In this document: piece by piece, positions 53,885 through 62,254 of the stretch
Position numbering within the stretch: position 1 is the stretch's first letter
How the letters are laid out: each line of letters opens with the position of its first letter
DNA from: JBKBUF01 sp046290815
GTDB lineage: Bacteria; Bacteroidota; Bacteroidia; Cytophagales; Cytophagaceae
Direction of reading: 5' to 3'
Assembly: GCA_046290815.1 (NCBI GenBank)
Contig: JBKBUF010000008.1
Location: 103,160-167,159 of the forward strand
Length of the DNA stretch: 64,000 bases
Notes under the pieces: model-generated
The model's input: the letters and a program-made list of their open reading frames with translations, nothing else
What the model was told of the DNA's origin: nothing
Database searches by the model: none
Position numbers and translations under genes: made by a program

Positions 53885-55222
53885 ATGAAGAAAATTCTAA
53901 TATTAAACGCCCGTATAGTAAATGAAGGGAAAATATTCACTTCAGATTTATTTATTGAAGGAGAATACATTGCACAAATAGGAGGCAATCTTTCGGGAAA
54001 ACATGCCGATATTACCATAGATGCCAAAGGCCAGCTGCTTTTACCCGGCGTGATAGATGACCAGGTGCATTTTCGTGAACCCGGACTTACCCATAAAGCT
54101 GAAATTTATACTGAAGCCAAAGCTGCTGTGGCAGGCGGAATAACTTCATTCATGGAAATGCCTAACACAGTCCCAAATACCCTTACTCAGGAACTACTGG
54201 AAGACAAATATAAAATAGCTGCGGAAAGATCCCTTGCCAATTATTCCTTCTTCATGGGAGCCTCCAATGACAACCTGGAAGAAGTTTTAAAAACCAATGG
54301 CAAGAATGTCTGCGGAATAAAAGTATTCATGGGTTCTTCTACGGGAAATATGCTTGTCGACAATCCTTCCACACTGGAAAATCTTTTTAAAAATTGCCCA
54401 CTGCTTATTGCCTCTCACTGTGAAGACGAAGCCACGGTTAGGGCTAATATGGAAAAATATAAAAAGTTATATCCTGAAACCGCTCCTTCCTATGTTCATC
54501 CGGAAATAAGAGATGTAGAGGCTTGTTATAAATCATCTTCCTTCGCAGTAGAACTTGCAAAAAAGTATAACACCCGTTTTCATGTATTACATATTTCCAC
54601 TGAAGAAGAACTTGCCTTATTCCGCAATGATATACCTCTTAAAGAAAAGAGGATTACTGCGGAAGTCTGCATTCACCATTTGTGGTTTGACAAAAGTGAT
54701 TATGAAAAATTCGGCGACAGGATAAAATGGAATCCGGCAGTAAAAGAAAGAAGACATAAAGAGGCATTATTGAAGGGATTGCTGGAAAACAAGCTTGATA
54801 TTATAGCTACTGACCATGCACCTCACACGGTGGAGGAAAAAAGTGCCGGATACTGGAAGGCACCTTCGGGTGGACCATTGGTGCAACACAGCCTGGTTGC
54901 CATGCTCGAATTTTACCATGATGGCAAGTTAAGCCTGGAGAAGATAGTGGAGAAAATGAGTCATGCACCTGCAGAATGTTTTGAAGTAAAGCAAAGAGGA
55001 TATATAAGAGAAGGGTACTTTGCAGATCTGGTATTAGTGGATTTGGCAGCGTCTGAAGAGGTGAAAAATGAAAATCTTCTTTACAAATGTGGTTGGAGTC
55101 CGTTTGAAGGGTACAAATTCAGATCAAAAGTTACAAATACCATTGTGAGTGGTCACCTGGCATACCGGGATGGTAAATTTGATGAAAGCGTTAAAGGCAA
55201 AAGGCTGCTTTTCAACAGGTAG
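53885..55222 (+). CDS. pyrC: Dihydroorotase
   Basis: 445 residues from MKKILILNARIVN (a 13-codon upstream extension is unlikely). Amidohydrolase that cyclises N-carbamoyl-aspartate in pyrimidine synthesis. Metal and catalytic segments are DDQVHFREPGLTHKAE, IASHCEDEATVRANM, FHVLHISTEEE and IIATDHAPHTVEEKSAG. In the first one a Gln stands where most enzymes have the first His of HxH. Convergent with nothing; tRNA-His follows 141 bp later. Confidence 0.9.
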   Translation: MKKILILNARIVNEGKIFTSDLFIEGEYIAQIGGNLSGKHADITIDAKGQLLLPGVIDDQVHFREPGLTHKAEIYTEAKAAVAGGITSFMEMPNTVPNTLTQELLEDKYKIAAERSLANYSFFMGASNDNLEEVLKTNGKNVCGIKVFMGSSTGNMLVDNPSTLENLFKNCPLLIASHCEDEATVRANMEKYKKLYPETAPSYVHPEIRDVEACYKSSSFAVELAKKYNTRFHVLHISTEEELALFRNDIPLKEKRITAEVCIHHLWFDKSDYEKFGDRIKWNPAVKERRHKEALLKGLLENKLDIIATDHAPHTVEEKSAGYWKAPSGGPLVQHSLVAMLEFYHDGKLSLEKIVEKMSHAPAECFEVKQRGYIREGYFADLVLVDLAASEEVKNENLLYKCGWSPFEGYKFRSKVTNTIVSGHLAYRDGKFDESVKGKRLLFNR

Positions 55223-55363
55223 AAAAAAATAGGTTAATTAGTTGAAAATTACAATCGGCTAAATTACCTTTGCAGTCCGAAAAATCAGTAGGCAGTAGGC
55301 AGGTGGATAACAGAGGATTTTTTTCGGATTTCGAACTTAGAATTTCGATTTTTAAAATATACG

Positions 55364-55437
55364 GTGGCCATAGTTCAGTTGGTTAGAACATCAGATTGTG
55401 GTTCTGAGGGTCGTGGGTTCGAGTCCCATTGGCCACC
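55364..55437 (+). tRNA. tRNA-His (anticodon GTG)
   Basis: Cloverleaf read by eye: acceptor stem GTGGCCA/TGGCCAC, D-arm GTTCAGTTGGTTAGAAC, anticodon arm with GTG at 55398-55400, and T-arm GTGGGTTCGAGTCCCAT. An extra G at 55363 supplies the G-1 that is special to tRNA-His, pairing with the discriminator C at 55437. CCA is not encoded, as usual in this phylum. A terminator follows 8 bp later. Confidence 0.97.
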
Positions 55438-55445
55438 CAAAAAGT

Positions 55446-55472
55446 AAAGTCCGGTTTATCCGGACTTTTTTA
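55446..55472 (+). terminator. Intrinsic terminator of tRNA-His
   Basis: AAAGTCCGG (55446-55454), loop TTTAT, CCGGACTTT, then TTT. Strong GC-capped stem directly after the tRNA. Confidence 0.88.
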
Positions 55473-55576
55473 TTTACGAAGCATTTACGATTTATTTCAA
55501 ATTGTAACAATCGCATTTTAACTACCTGCAGTTTTGCAGATTTATAAGCGGATCAGTTTTACTTATAAAGTAAAAG

Positions 55577-55593
55577 TCCCGGGTTTTCCGGGA
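55577..55593 (-). terminator. Weak hairpin after the lipoprotein gene at 55603
   Basis: TCCCGG (55577-55582) and CCGGGA (55588-55593) with a 5-nt loop. Read on the minus strand it follows the lipoprotein gene by about 9 bp, with CTTTTACTTT after it. Short stem but GC-rich. Confidence 0.55.
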
Positions 55594-55602
55594 AAAATTA
55601 CC

Positions 55603-56625
55603 TTAATTCATTGGCCTTAGCAACATATACAGTTCCGGATTTTCATTATCATACCACTTCATTTGTCCGTTTTCCAGTTTCACCTTTACCTCCCATACAT
55701 CAGGATTTGATTCTTCTTCAATTTTATCGTCAACCAGTATAAGCTTTTCACTTAAATAATCATAGGTCCAGCCATATACCATATCAACGGATTTGTTTTC
55801 TTTGATGTAAACCAAATTTTCACATTCCGAAGTTCTGGTATCTACATAAGAAAACTCATAATCAATCTTCCAAATAACATTTCCTTCTTTCTGAAATGAA
55901 ATTCTTGAATCATTTATTTTGAATGTATGGTCATATTGGGTTTTGATATAACCATCCGGATGTTCAGGACATAAAACCAATATATCATATACAGTAGTAT
56001 TAGGATTAAATACATCCTTCTCCTTATATATACCATTATCAAATTCAGTATAAGAATAATATTGCCAAGATTTATCAAGAAGGAAGTCAGAATTGCTTCC
56101 ACCCAACGCCAAGACCTCAATACATCTGGTAACCACATTACTTATTTTACCTGATTCATCAAAAACACAATATTCAATACAGAATATTCCAGGAGTAATA
56201 GTTGCCGGTAGCCTGACAGGAAGATAGTCATTTGTTGTTTTAAATATCCTGAACGGATCTGACACCGTTTCGGATTTTCTTTGCGTAGTATTTATGAAAA
56301 TTTTAAAATAATCTTTAGCTCCTGTTACCTTTAAATAAACTCCGGCCACTTCTCCATTATCAGATTTTATAGGCAATAAAATGGTTTTACCTGCATTTCC
56401 TTTTATATTCCTATCTTCAGATCCCGCCAAAATAAAGCTTCCGGATGACTCAGGTAAATCACCATGCATCCGTTCATAATTATTAAACTTTAAGGAATCT
56501 GATACCTGTTGTGAATTGGCAGGATTCACAACATTATTATTGTTGTTTGCCGGCTGCGGATCCTGAGATTTTTTACATGAAAGAAAAAAAGTGAAAATAA
56601 TGAGAATAAAATATCTGGTCTTCAT
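55603..56625 (-). CDS. Lipoprotein, unknown function
   Basis: 340 residues. Lipobox FFLSC (Cys about residue 17), then a low-complexity spacer (QPANNNNNVVNPANSQQ). The folded part has an Ig-like look (TILLPIKSDNGEVAGVYLKVTGAKDYFKIFINTTQ; FCIEYCVFDESGKISNVVTRCIEVL with paired cysteines) and a C-terminal region like DUF-type lipocalin folds (YEFSYVDTRTSECENLVYI). No named family recognised. It lies 91 bp downstream of the chitinase gene on the same strand. Confidence 0.6.
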   Translation of the reverse strand: MKTRYFILIIFTFFLSCKKSQDPQPANNNNNVVNPANSQQVSDSLKFNNYERMHGDLPESSGSFILAGSEDRNIKGNAGKTILLPIKSDNGEVAGVYLKVTGAKDYFKIFINTTQRKSETVSDPFRIFKTTNDYLPVRLPATITPGIFCIEYCVFDESGKISNVVTRCIEVLALGGSNSDFLLDKSWQYYSYTEFDNGIYKEKDVFNPNTTVYDILVLCPEHPDGYIKTQYDHTFKINDSRISFQKEGNVIWKIDYEFSYVDTRTSECENLVYIKENKSVDMVYGWTYDYLSEKLILVDDKIEEESNPDVWEVKVKLENGQMKWYDNENPELYMLLRPMN

Positions 56626-56716
56626 AGTATAAGTTTTGGTTATTGCTTTTCATACTATGGACGAAGGCAAATAAAAATGTTCCGGAAGCTGATTTAAAAA
56701 ATTTTATTTTAATAGT

Positions 56717-58333
56717 CTATAATTTTCTAACTTTATATCTTCTTTCCTGGCTTTCTGTAATTATTTTTAAAATATAAATCCCTTCCTTCCAATCTTCACC
56801 CAATTGGATGGAGGAAGTTTCTGCTCCTACTTTACCATTAAAAATCTCCATCCCTGCCAGGTCATATACCTTGACAAATACCTGTTCTTCTCCTGCAGGG
56901 ATATTCAAATTGATAACAGAGGTAAAAGGATTAGGAAAAGGCGGATAATCCGGAATATGAGAACCTGAGGAAATAATTCTGCTGTATTCAATTCCTCCAT
57001 TGACATCTACCATGGCGAGTCTGTAATACAGAGCAGGATTTGAATGCAAATACATATAATTAGATCCTGCTCCATTTCTACCAGTTCCGCTTATATATTC
57101 TACATCTTTAAATTCTCTGGCATCATCAGAGGACTGTACCACATAAAATTTGTGGTTTATTTCCGAAGCAGACTGCCATGAAAGTGTAACCGTTCCGTTA
57201 TTCCATTTACCAGAAAAATTAACCAGAACGACAGGAGCGGTACAAACAGAAGGCGGTGTCCAGACACCCCATGTTGAAATGGTGTACTGATACATGCAGT
57301 CAAGAAGAGAATAACATGTTGGAGTGGTTCCGGAGCATAAGTTATCCTGAAGGATTTCCCAAATAAAAGTACCTGCAGTATTCTGAGTGCGGGCATAATT
57401 TATTTTAGATTGCATGTTAGGACAGCCGCTGCCACCTGTAGGCCAATAGGTCTGATTATACCAGGTACTGTTGTTACCGCCCGAACTAAATGCTGTATGG
57501 CTGTTATTATAAAAACCCACACCCAACTGGATTTTAGAAGTAGGAAGGGCAGGAAAATTCCACAACCAGTCTCCCAGGGCTTTTACCATCAAATCATAAT
57601 GCTGGTGGCTGGCAAAACTGCAAGGTGCTGCCCCAATGTTTCCATCATAAGTCATGATATTAACAATATCAACATGATTAAGGGCATTGGCATTTAAATA
57701 ATCTGTATGGGCAGGATTCCAGCATGCTTTGGGAAGTCTATCGGTATAGCCTCCACCCACGGCAATATGAATTTCATAATGCTTGCAATCTGCAGTTTTC
57801 ATAGAATCGATTTTTTGCCTCATCCTCGCAAGCATGGCTTCATGATTATTTTTATCTGTAGTGGTGGAGGGAAATTCCCAATCTAGATCCCATCCGTCCA
57901 GATTATTATTTTTAATAAAAGTACAGATGTTGTTGCAAAACCTGTTTAGCCTGGAGGCATTTGAAGCGATGTAATTCAATCTGGCATTTAATCCTCCATC
58001 AGAGCCCGGGGCTCCACCAGTCACGATAAGTATTTTAATATTTGGATTTACAGTTCTCGCCTGATTTACCACATTATTGAAGCGGGTCGTAGTAAACCAT
58101 GAATATATATCATCATACCAAAGTGTCCCATCCGATTGATTGTTGTTTCCTCCAAGAGGAGCAGGGTTTAATGCAAAGTAGTACAGGTGCGTCATTTTAC
58201 CATATTGTACATTAAGGTAGTTGGCAGCTGTATAAGCGTAGTTAGGAAAATATCCACTGATTCTTTGTGCAGCAAGATTTTGAGATAAGAAAATCCCTAA
58301 CATTGAAAGGATTAAAAATATTCTTTTTTGCAT
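56717..58333 (-). CDS. Secreted GH18 chitinase-like glycoside hydrolase with T9SS tail
   Basis: 538 residues from MQKRIFLILSMLGIFLSQN; the ten-codon upstream extension would break the signal peptide. The GH18 barrel starts at RISGYFPNYAY and carries the catalytic motif DGWDLDWEF (acid Glu about residue 154), with HVDIVNIMTYDGN and the final MxYxxW-like strand. Residues about 360-450 are a Fn3-like region, and the last 75 residues (FPNPFTSVINLNI to RRYKVRKL) are a T9SS sorting domain. Likely hydrolyses chitin or chitin oligomers outside the cell. Confidence 0.92.
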   Translation of the reverse strand: MQKRIFLILSMLGIFLSQNLAAQRISGYFPNYAYTAANYLNVQYGKMTHLYYFALNPAPLGGNNNQSDGTLWYDDIYSWFTTTRFNNVVNQARTVNPNIKILIVTGGAPGSDGGLNARLNYIASNASRLNRFCNNICTFIKNNNLDGWDLDWEFPSTTTDKNNHEAMLARMRQKIDSMKTADCKHYEIHIAVGGGYTDRLPKACWNPAHTDYLNANALNHVDIVNIMTYDGNIGAAPCSFASHQHYDLMVKALGDWLWNFPALPTSKIQLGVGFYNNSHTAFSSGGNNSTWYNQTYWPTGGSGCPNMQSKINYARTQNTAGTFIWEILQDNLCSGTTPTCYSLLDCMYQYTISTWGVWTPPSVCTAPVVLVNFSGKWNNGTVTLSWQSASEINHKFYVVQSSDDAREFKDVEYISGTGRNGAGSNYMYLHSNPALYYRLAMVDVNGGIEYSRIISSGSHIPDYPPFPNPFTSVINLNIPAGEEQVFVKVYDLAGMEIFNGKVGAETSSIQLGEDWKEGIYILKIITESQERRYKVRKL

Positions 58334-58650
58334 ATACCGGGAGCTTGTTACCAGAATATACAATATTTTCTACTGGAAAAATACCAGAAAGACTGATAAA
58401 TTATAGGATTGTACTATTCCAATTTCACGTGTACTTAATATTAATTCTAACTAACTTAAAAACAGAAATTTCCAATTCAGAAGGCGAGGTATTTCCAATA
58501 AAATAGGTTGGCACCCAAGCAGGAATTTTTTTTCTAAAACCAGCCATAATGGCCAAAAATCGAAGTTTTTACAGGTATTAAAACATGACTGATAATATTT
58601 AAAATAGGAATTTGTAAAAAAGGATTATAATAATTCGAAGGGTATACAGA
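58334..58650. other. 317-bp intergenic stretch with no recognised feature
   Basis: AT-rich sequence upstream of the chitinase gene and downstream of the end of the two-repeat barrel gene, both on the minus strand. I found no TAnnTTTG box at a good distance, no clear hairpin with T-run and no small ORF with coding look. The chitinase promoter should lie here. Confidence 0.5.
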
Positions 58651-59853
58651 TTAATTTAAGTCCGATTTTCCGGCACTGTTGAAAAAGTAATAGAATCCCA
58701 CATTCAACTGGAGCCGATGGCTCAAATTGTTTACTTCATCAGATTCAAACCTGTTATAATGATAATTCAATACACCTTCCATTGCAAGGTTTGGGGTGAG
58801 AAACAGTGTATATCCGGGTCCTCCATAAACTACGCCATTATATAACCTGATAGGGTAATTATAATCTTGATTTTCCTTTAACAAATCTAAACGAGTAAGA
58901 TATGCCGCCTGGAGAAAAAATCCAGATCCTTCTGTAGAAATAATGTAATACCGTATTAAGGGATTAAATGTAAAGTACCCTCCTGATTCATTCCCCCAAA
59001 TGATATGATTCCTTGTCCAAATGTAATTATTAAACTGTTGCCCTATTGCAATTTTATCAAAAAGAAAATAAAGCAGATTCAATTGTGATAGGTGACGCAA
59101 TCCACTCCATTCTGTATTTCGGTATTTATGTTTAGTATAATCAAGGTTCAGATTTCCACCTAACAACCACCCTCCTTTTCTTTTGATACTATTGATTAAA
59201 CCTTTAGGCCTGTATAAACCAGGATGAATGAAGTATTGAATCCCTGCGTCAATAGCCAATTGTTTATAGTAATAATAAAACCTGCCTTGGTTACCATTAA
59301 AATCAGACCTTCTTTGTAAATCATCATAATGGATATAAAGATCAATTGCCAAACCAGGCAATACAAAATAATTCAGACCAATTCCCACCTTATATCCTAA
59401 CGTAATACGAGAATCTTGTGAGGAGGATTTCCATCCAGGTGATTGCCGGGTAATAATGGTATTTTGGTAAACTGATTCTAAGCTACCTTGTACATACAAC
59501 CCTAAATCATTTGAATTTATTAAATAAGTCCTTAGGAAAGGACCTGGTCCTATTGTGTAAGATTGTATCCTCGTATTTCTTTCTCCAGTACTTGCACTAT
59601 TATAATAACTGTACTTCACCGACACAACTGACCTAATTGCCATTCGACCAAAAATGAAATAGCCTACATAAGGTTGCAAACCAACCCCGGCGTCCATATA
59701 AGAGGATTGACTCTGATTAAATTTAAATTCATCCTTCCCTTTAACAACGTATGCATTAGCGGACCCTCCTATAATCCAGGTTTTCTTTTGGATTTGACTG
59801 AATGAAAAATTAATAGAGAATAAAAAAATTAAAGAAAAAAAATACAACCTCAT
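58651..59853 (-). CDS. Outer-membrane protein with two repeated beta-barrel halves
   Basis: 400 residues with a signal peptide (cleaved near FSFSQ). The chain consists of two similar parts of about 190 residues: WIIGGSANAYVVKGKDEFKF... and WLLGGNLNLDYTKHKYRN..., each followed by Y(V/L)(G/F)YFxFxxxAI, then FLRTYLINSNDLGLYVQGSL versus LIRYYIISTEGSGFFLQAAYL, then a GxGY/GPGYTLFL-like block. Alternating aromatic strands fit a beta-barrel. No family named. The DUF502 gene is 11 bp upstream. Confidence 0.6.
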   Translation of the reverse strand: MRLYFFSLIFLFSINFSFSQIQKKTWIIGGSANAYVVKGKDEFKFNQSQSSYMDAGVGLQPYVGYFIFGRMAIRSVVSVKYSYYNSASTGERNTRIQSYTIGPGPFLRTYLINSNDLGLYVQGSLESVYQNTIITRQSPGWKSSSQDSRITLGYKVGIGLNYFVLPGLAIDLYIHYDDLQRRSDFNGNQGRFYYYYKQLAIDAGIQYFIHPGLYRPKGLINSIKRKGGWLLGGNLNLDYTKHKYRNTEWSGLRHLSQLNLLYFLFDKIAIGQQFNNYIWTRNHIIWGNESGGYFTFNPLIRYYIISTEGSGFFLQAAYLTRLDLLKENQDYNYPIRLYNGVVYGGPGYTLFLTPNLAMEGVLNYHYNRFESDEVNNLSHRLQLNVGFYYFFNSAGKSDLN

Positions 59854-59864
59854 AAAAATCCAAA

Positions 59865-60428
59865 TTAATGATTCAACCCACTCACACCTCCGGAAACAAT
59901 AAATTTCATTACTTCGGAGCTTGGGGCATTAATAAGGGTGATATTTTCTTTGGGGATGATAAAAAGATTACCGGAGATATTGTATGAATGAGGGAAATAA
60001 ACCGCTACCTTATCTTTAATGTCAAGATTCTTTAAATCCTGTTGGGTAATAAAACCTAACCTATAATAGTCATAATCTTTATTAACCTTTACCATCACGG
60101 CCTGGCTGAATTTTCTTTTTTCGCCAACAAAAGCTCCTATTACATCTTTGGTGGAGGAATAAATCAGATTTATAATCGGCAACTTATAAAGCAGGTTTTC
60201 AAAGATGGTAAAAGCCGGCTTGGCAATAAGTGTAGACCCTAAATACCCTATAAATGTTGTAACAAGTACCACTATCACTATACCTACACCGGGAAAAAGT
60301 GGAGTACCGAACATATCAGGAATGATATTGTCGATAAAACTTATAAGTATAAACAGGATATATACCGTAAAATAAAGAGGTATAACAAACAGTAAACCCT
60401 GAAGGAAATATCGGAGGAAACGTTTCAT
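59865..60428 (-). CDS. DUF502 family membrane protein
   Basis: 187 residues. Two hydrophobic segments (residues about 6-32 and 47-70) near the N-terminus, then the conserved soluble part with PIINLIYSSTKDVIGAF and AVYFPHSYNISGNLFIIPKENI. DUF502 proteins are widespread, membrane-bound and of unknown role. It starts just before an AAATTCG heptamer array. Confidence 0.88.
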   Translation of the reverse strand: MKRFLRYFLQGLLFVIPLYFTVYILFILISFIDNIIPDMFGTPLFPGVGIVIVVLVTTFIGYLGSTLIAKPAFTIFENLLYKLPIINLIYSSTKDVIGAFVGEKRKFSQAVMVKVNKDYDYYRLGFITQQDLKNLDIKDKVAVYFPHSYNISGNLFIIPKENITLINAPSSEVMKFIVSGGVSGLNH

Positions 60429-60433
60429 ATGTT

Positions 60434-60461
60434 AAATTCGAAATTCGAAATTCGAAATTCG
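60434..60461. repeat. Heptamer tandem repeat AAATTCG, 4 units
   Basis: Four exact AAATTCG units lie 6 bp upstream of the DUF502 start codon, in its leader. A change in copy number would alter spacing between promoter and start. Confidence 0.9.
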
Positions 60462-60503
60462 AAAATTTTTTGGTCTGGTTTTATTTATTGAAATCTAGAC
60501 ACC

Positions 60504-60546
60504 TTGCATGCAACGTCTTTTCACATATGTTGCATGCAACGTCTTT
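60504..60546. repeat. 17-bp direct repeat with TTGCATGCAA palindrome at the ispH 3' end
   Basis: TTGCATGCAACGTCTTT occurs at 60504-60520 and 60530-60546, 26 bp apart start to start. Each copy contains the 10-bp palindrome TTGCATGCAA. The second copy overlaps the stop codon of ispH by 2 bp. Similar TTGCATGCAAC palindromes recur in Bacteroidota genomes, so this may be a dispersed REP-like family. Confidence 0.85.
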
Positions 60547-61423
60547 AAAATCTTAGATTGGTTATCCAATCTTTTACCTGTTCCATAAGCCACATTGGTG
60601 TGGAAGTCGCACCGCAGATGCCTACAGAATCGCCTTCTTTAAACCATGAAGGATCAAGTTCTTTTTCATTCTCCACAAAATAGCTTCTTTCATTTTCAAC
60701 CTTGCAAACAGCATACAATGCTTTTCCATTAGAGCTCTTCTTTCCGCTTACGAAAATTACCACATCATGTTCTTTAGAAAACTTTTGAAGCTGTGGTTCC
60801 CTGTTTGATACCTGCCTGCAAATACTGTCATTGTATTCGAAGTTTGAAGTACTGTCTTTTCCTGCCTCTTTTATTCTATTCTCAATCAACTCAGCGATTT
60901 TATAAAATCCCTTAGTGCTTTTGGTAGTCTGACTATACAATGTTACAGGCTTTGTAAAATCTATTCTGTCAAGATCTTCTTCAGTAGTAACCACAATTGC
61001 TTTATCTTTTGTCTGCCCTGTCAAACCTACAACTTCTGCGTGACCTTTTTGTCCATAAATTACTATCTGCCCCTCTCCCTCTTCCATCTTATCAAAACTA
61101 TGCTTAACTCTGTTTTGCAACTTCAAAACTACAGGACATGAGGCATCCACCAGTTCAATATTATTTTCCAGAGCCATCTTATATGTTTCGGGCGGCTCTC
61201 CATGTGCCCTTATAAGCACACGACAATTTTTAAGATTTTTCAGCTGCTCCCTGTCAATCACTTTCAAACCTTTTTTACTAAGCCTCTCCACTTCCATGCT
61301 GTTATGAACGATATCACCCAGACAAAAAAGCTCTCCTCCGTCTCGCATTTCTTCTTCTGCCATCTGAATGGCAAATTCTACCCCGAAGCAGTATCCCGAG
61401 TTTTTATCAATTACAACATTCAT
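60545..61423 (-). CDS. ispH: 4-hydroxy-3-methylbut-2-enyl diphosphate reductase
   Basis: 292 residues. Last step of the non-mevalonate isoprenoid pathway, using a [4Fe-4S] cluster held by three cysteines: SGYCFGVEFAIQMAEEE (Cys12), VDASCPVVLKL, and VGICGATSTPMWLMEQV. ispF of the same pathway is at 30.8 kb. The gene begins 4 bp inside the end of cmk, so translation is coupled. Confidence 0.97.
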   Translation of the reverse strand: MNVVIDKNSGYCFGVEFAIQMAEEEMRDGGELFCLGDIVHNSMEVERLSKKGLKVIDREQLKNLKNCRVLIRAHGEPPETYKMALENNIELVDASCPVVLKLQNRVKHSFDKMEEGEGQIVIYGQKGHAEVVGLTGQTKDKAIVVTTEEDLDRIDFTKPVTLYSQTTKSTKGFYKIAELIENRIKEAGKDSTSNFEYNDSICRQVSNREPQLQKFSKEHDVVIFVSGKKSSNGKALYAVCKVENERSYFVENEKELDPSWFKEGDSVGICGATSTPMWLMEQVKDWITNLRF

Positions 61424-62124
61424 ATCTGAATAAACGGGTTTTGAACATCAATTAATTTTCCTGTGGCAAGGTTTAAAACAAAATCTACCTGCTCGTCAAT
61501 AGTCATAAAGGTGGTATCAAGCACAAAAGCATCTTCAGCTTTTCTCAACGGACCTTCTTCCCTGGTTGTATCAAGGTGATCCCTTTTTTTAATATTCTCA
61601 ATAATATCTTCCAAATCCACCACCTGCTTTTTCTCCAATAACTCCTGCTGTCTTCTAAAAGCTCTTACATGCATGTCGGCTTCCATAAATATTTTAAGTT
61701 CCGCATCAGGAAACACAGCGGTACCAATGTCTCTTCCGTCCATCACCAAACCTCTTTTCTTACCCATCTTCTGCTGCTGACTTACCAGAAATTTTCTGAC
61801 TTCCTTTATAGCACTGACTTCACTAACTTTTTCCGATATATACATCTTCCTGATTTCCCCTTCTACATTCAAGCCGTTCAGGAATGTTTCACTTTTGTCA
61901 ATCTTAGGATTATACACAAAAGAAATCTGAATATTATCCAAAGCTTTCTGTATGGATTTAGGGTCTGTGAGATTAATATAATGTTCGTGAAAATAAAGTG
62001 TGGTCGCCCGGTACATCGCACCGGTATCAATATAGGCATAGCCGAGTTTGGAAGCCACGATTTTTGCAGTAGTGCTTTTACCGCAAGAGGAATATCCGTC
62101 GATGGCTATGATAATCTTTTTCAT
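61420..62124 (-). CDS. cmk: Cytidylate kinase
   Basis: 234 residues. Phosphorylates CMP and dCMP with ATP. P-loop IDGYSSCGKSTTAKIVA (residues about 7-23), then DTGAMYRATTLYF and VMDGRDIGTAVFPDAELKIFMEAD. Length fits bacterial Cmk. The 4-bp overlap with ispH recurs in Bacteroidota. Confidence 0.96.
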   Translation of the reverse strand: MKKIIIAIDGYSSCGKSTTAKIVASKLGYAYIDTGAMYRATTLYFHEHYINLTDPKSIQKALDNIQISFVYNPKIDKSETFLNGLNVEGEIRKMYISEKVSEVSAIKEVRKFLVSQQQKMGKKRGLVMDGRDIGTAVFPDAELKIFMEADMHVRAFRRQQELLEKKQVVDLEDIIENIKKRDHLDTTREEGPLRKAEDAFVLDTTFMTIDEQVDFVLNLATGKLIDVQNPFIQI

Positions 62125-62254
62125 TATAAATCAGCGGAATAGCCGGATGAAATTGAATTATGTTTACAATCCAAATTATAGGATTTTTATGGCATTTCCT
62201 AATATGGAGACTATTCTATTTCAGCAATTTTTCTTTCCGCTAATAGTCAAAATA

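Noticed and set aside
61669..62142. 157-residue plus-strand ORF opposite cmk
   Set aside because: Antisense to the well-supported cytidylate kinase; composition is that of a reversed frame.
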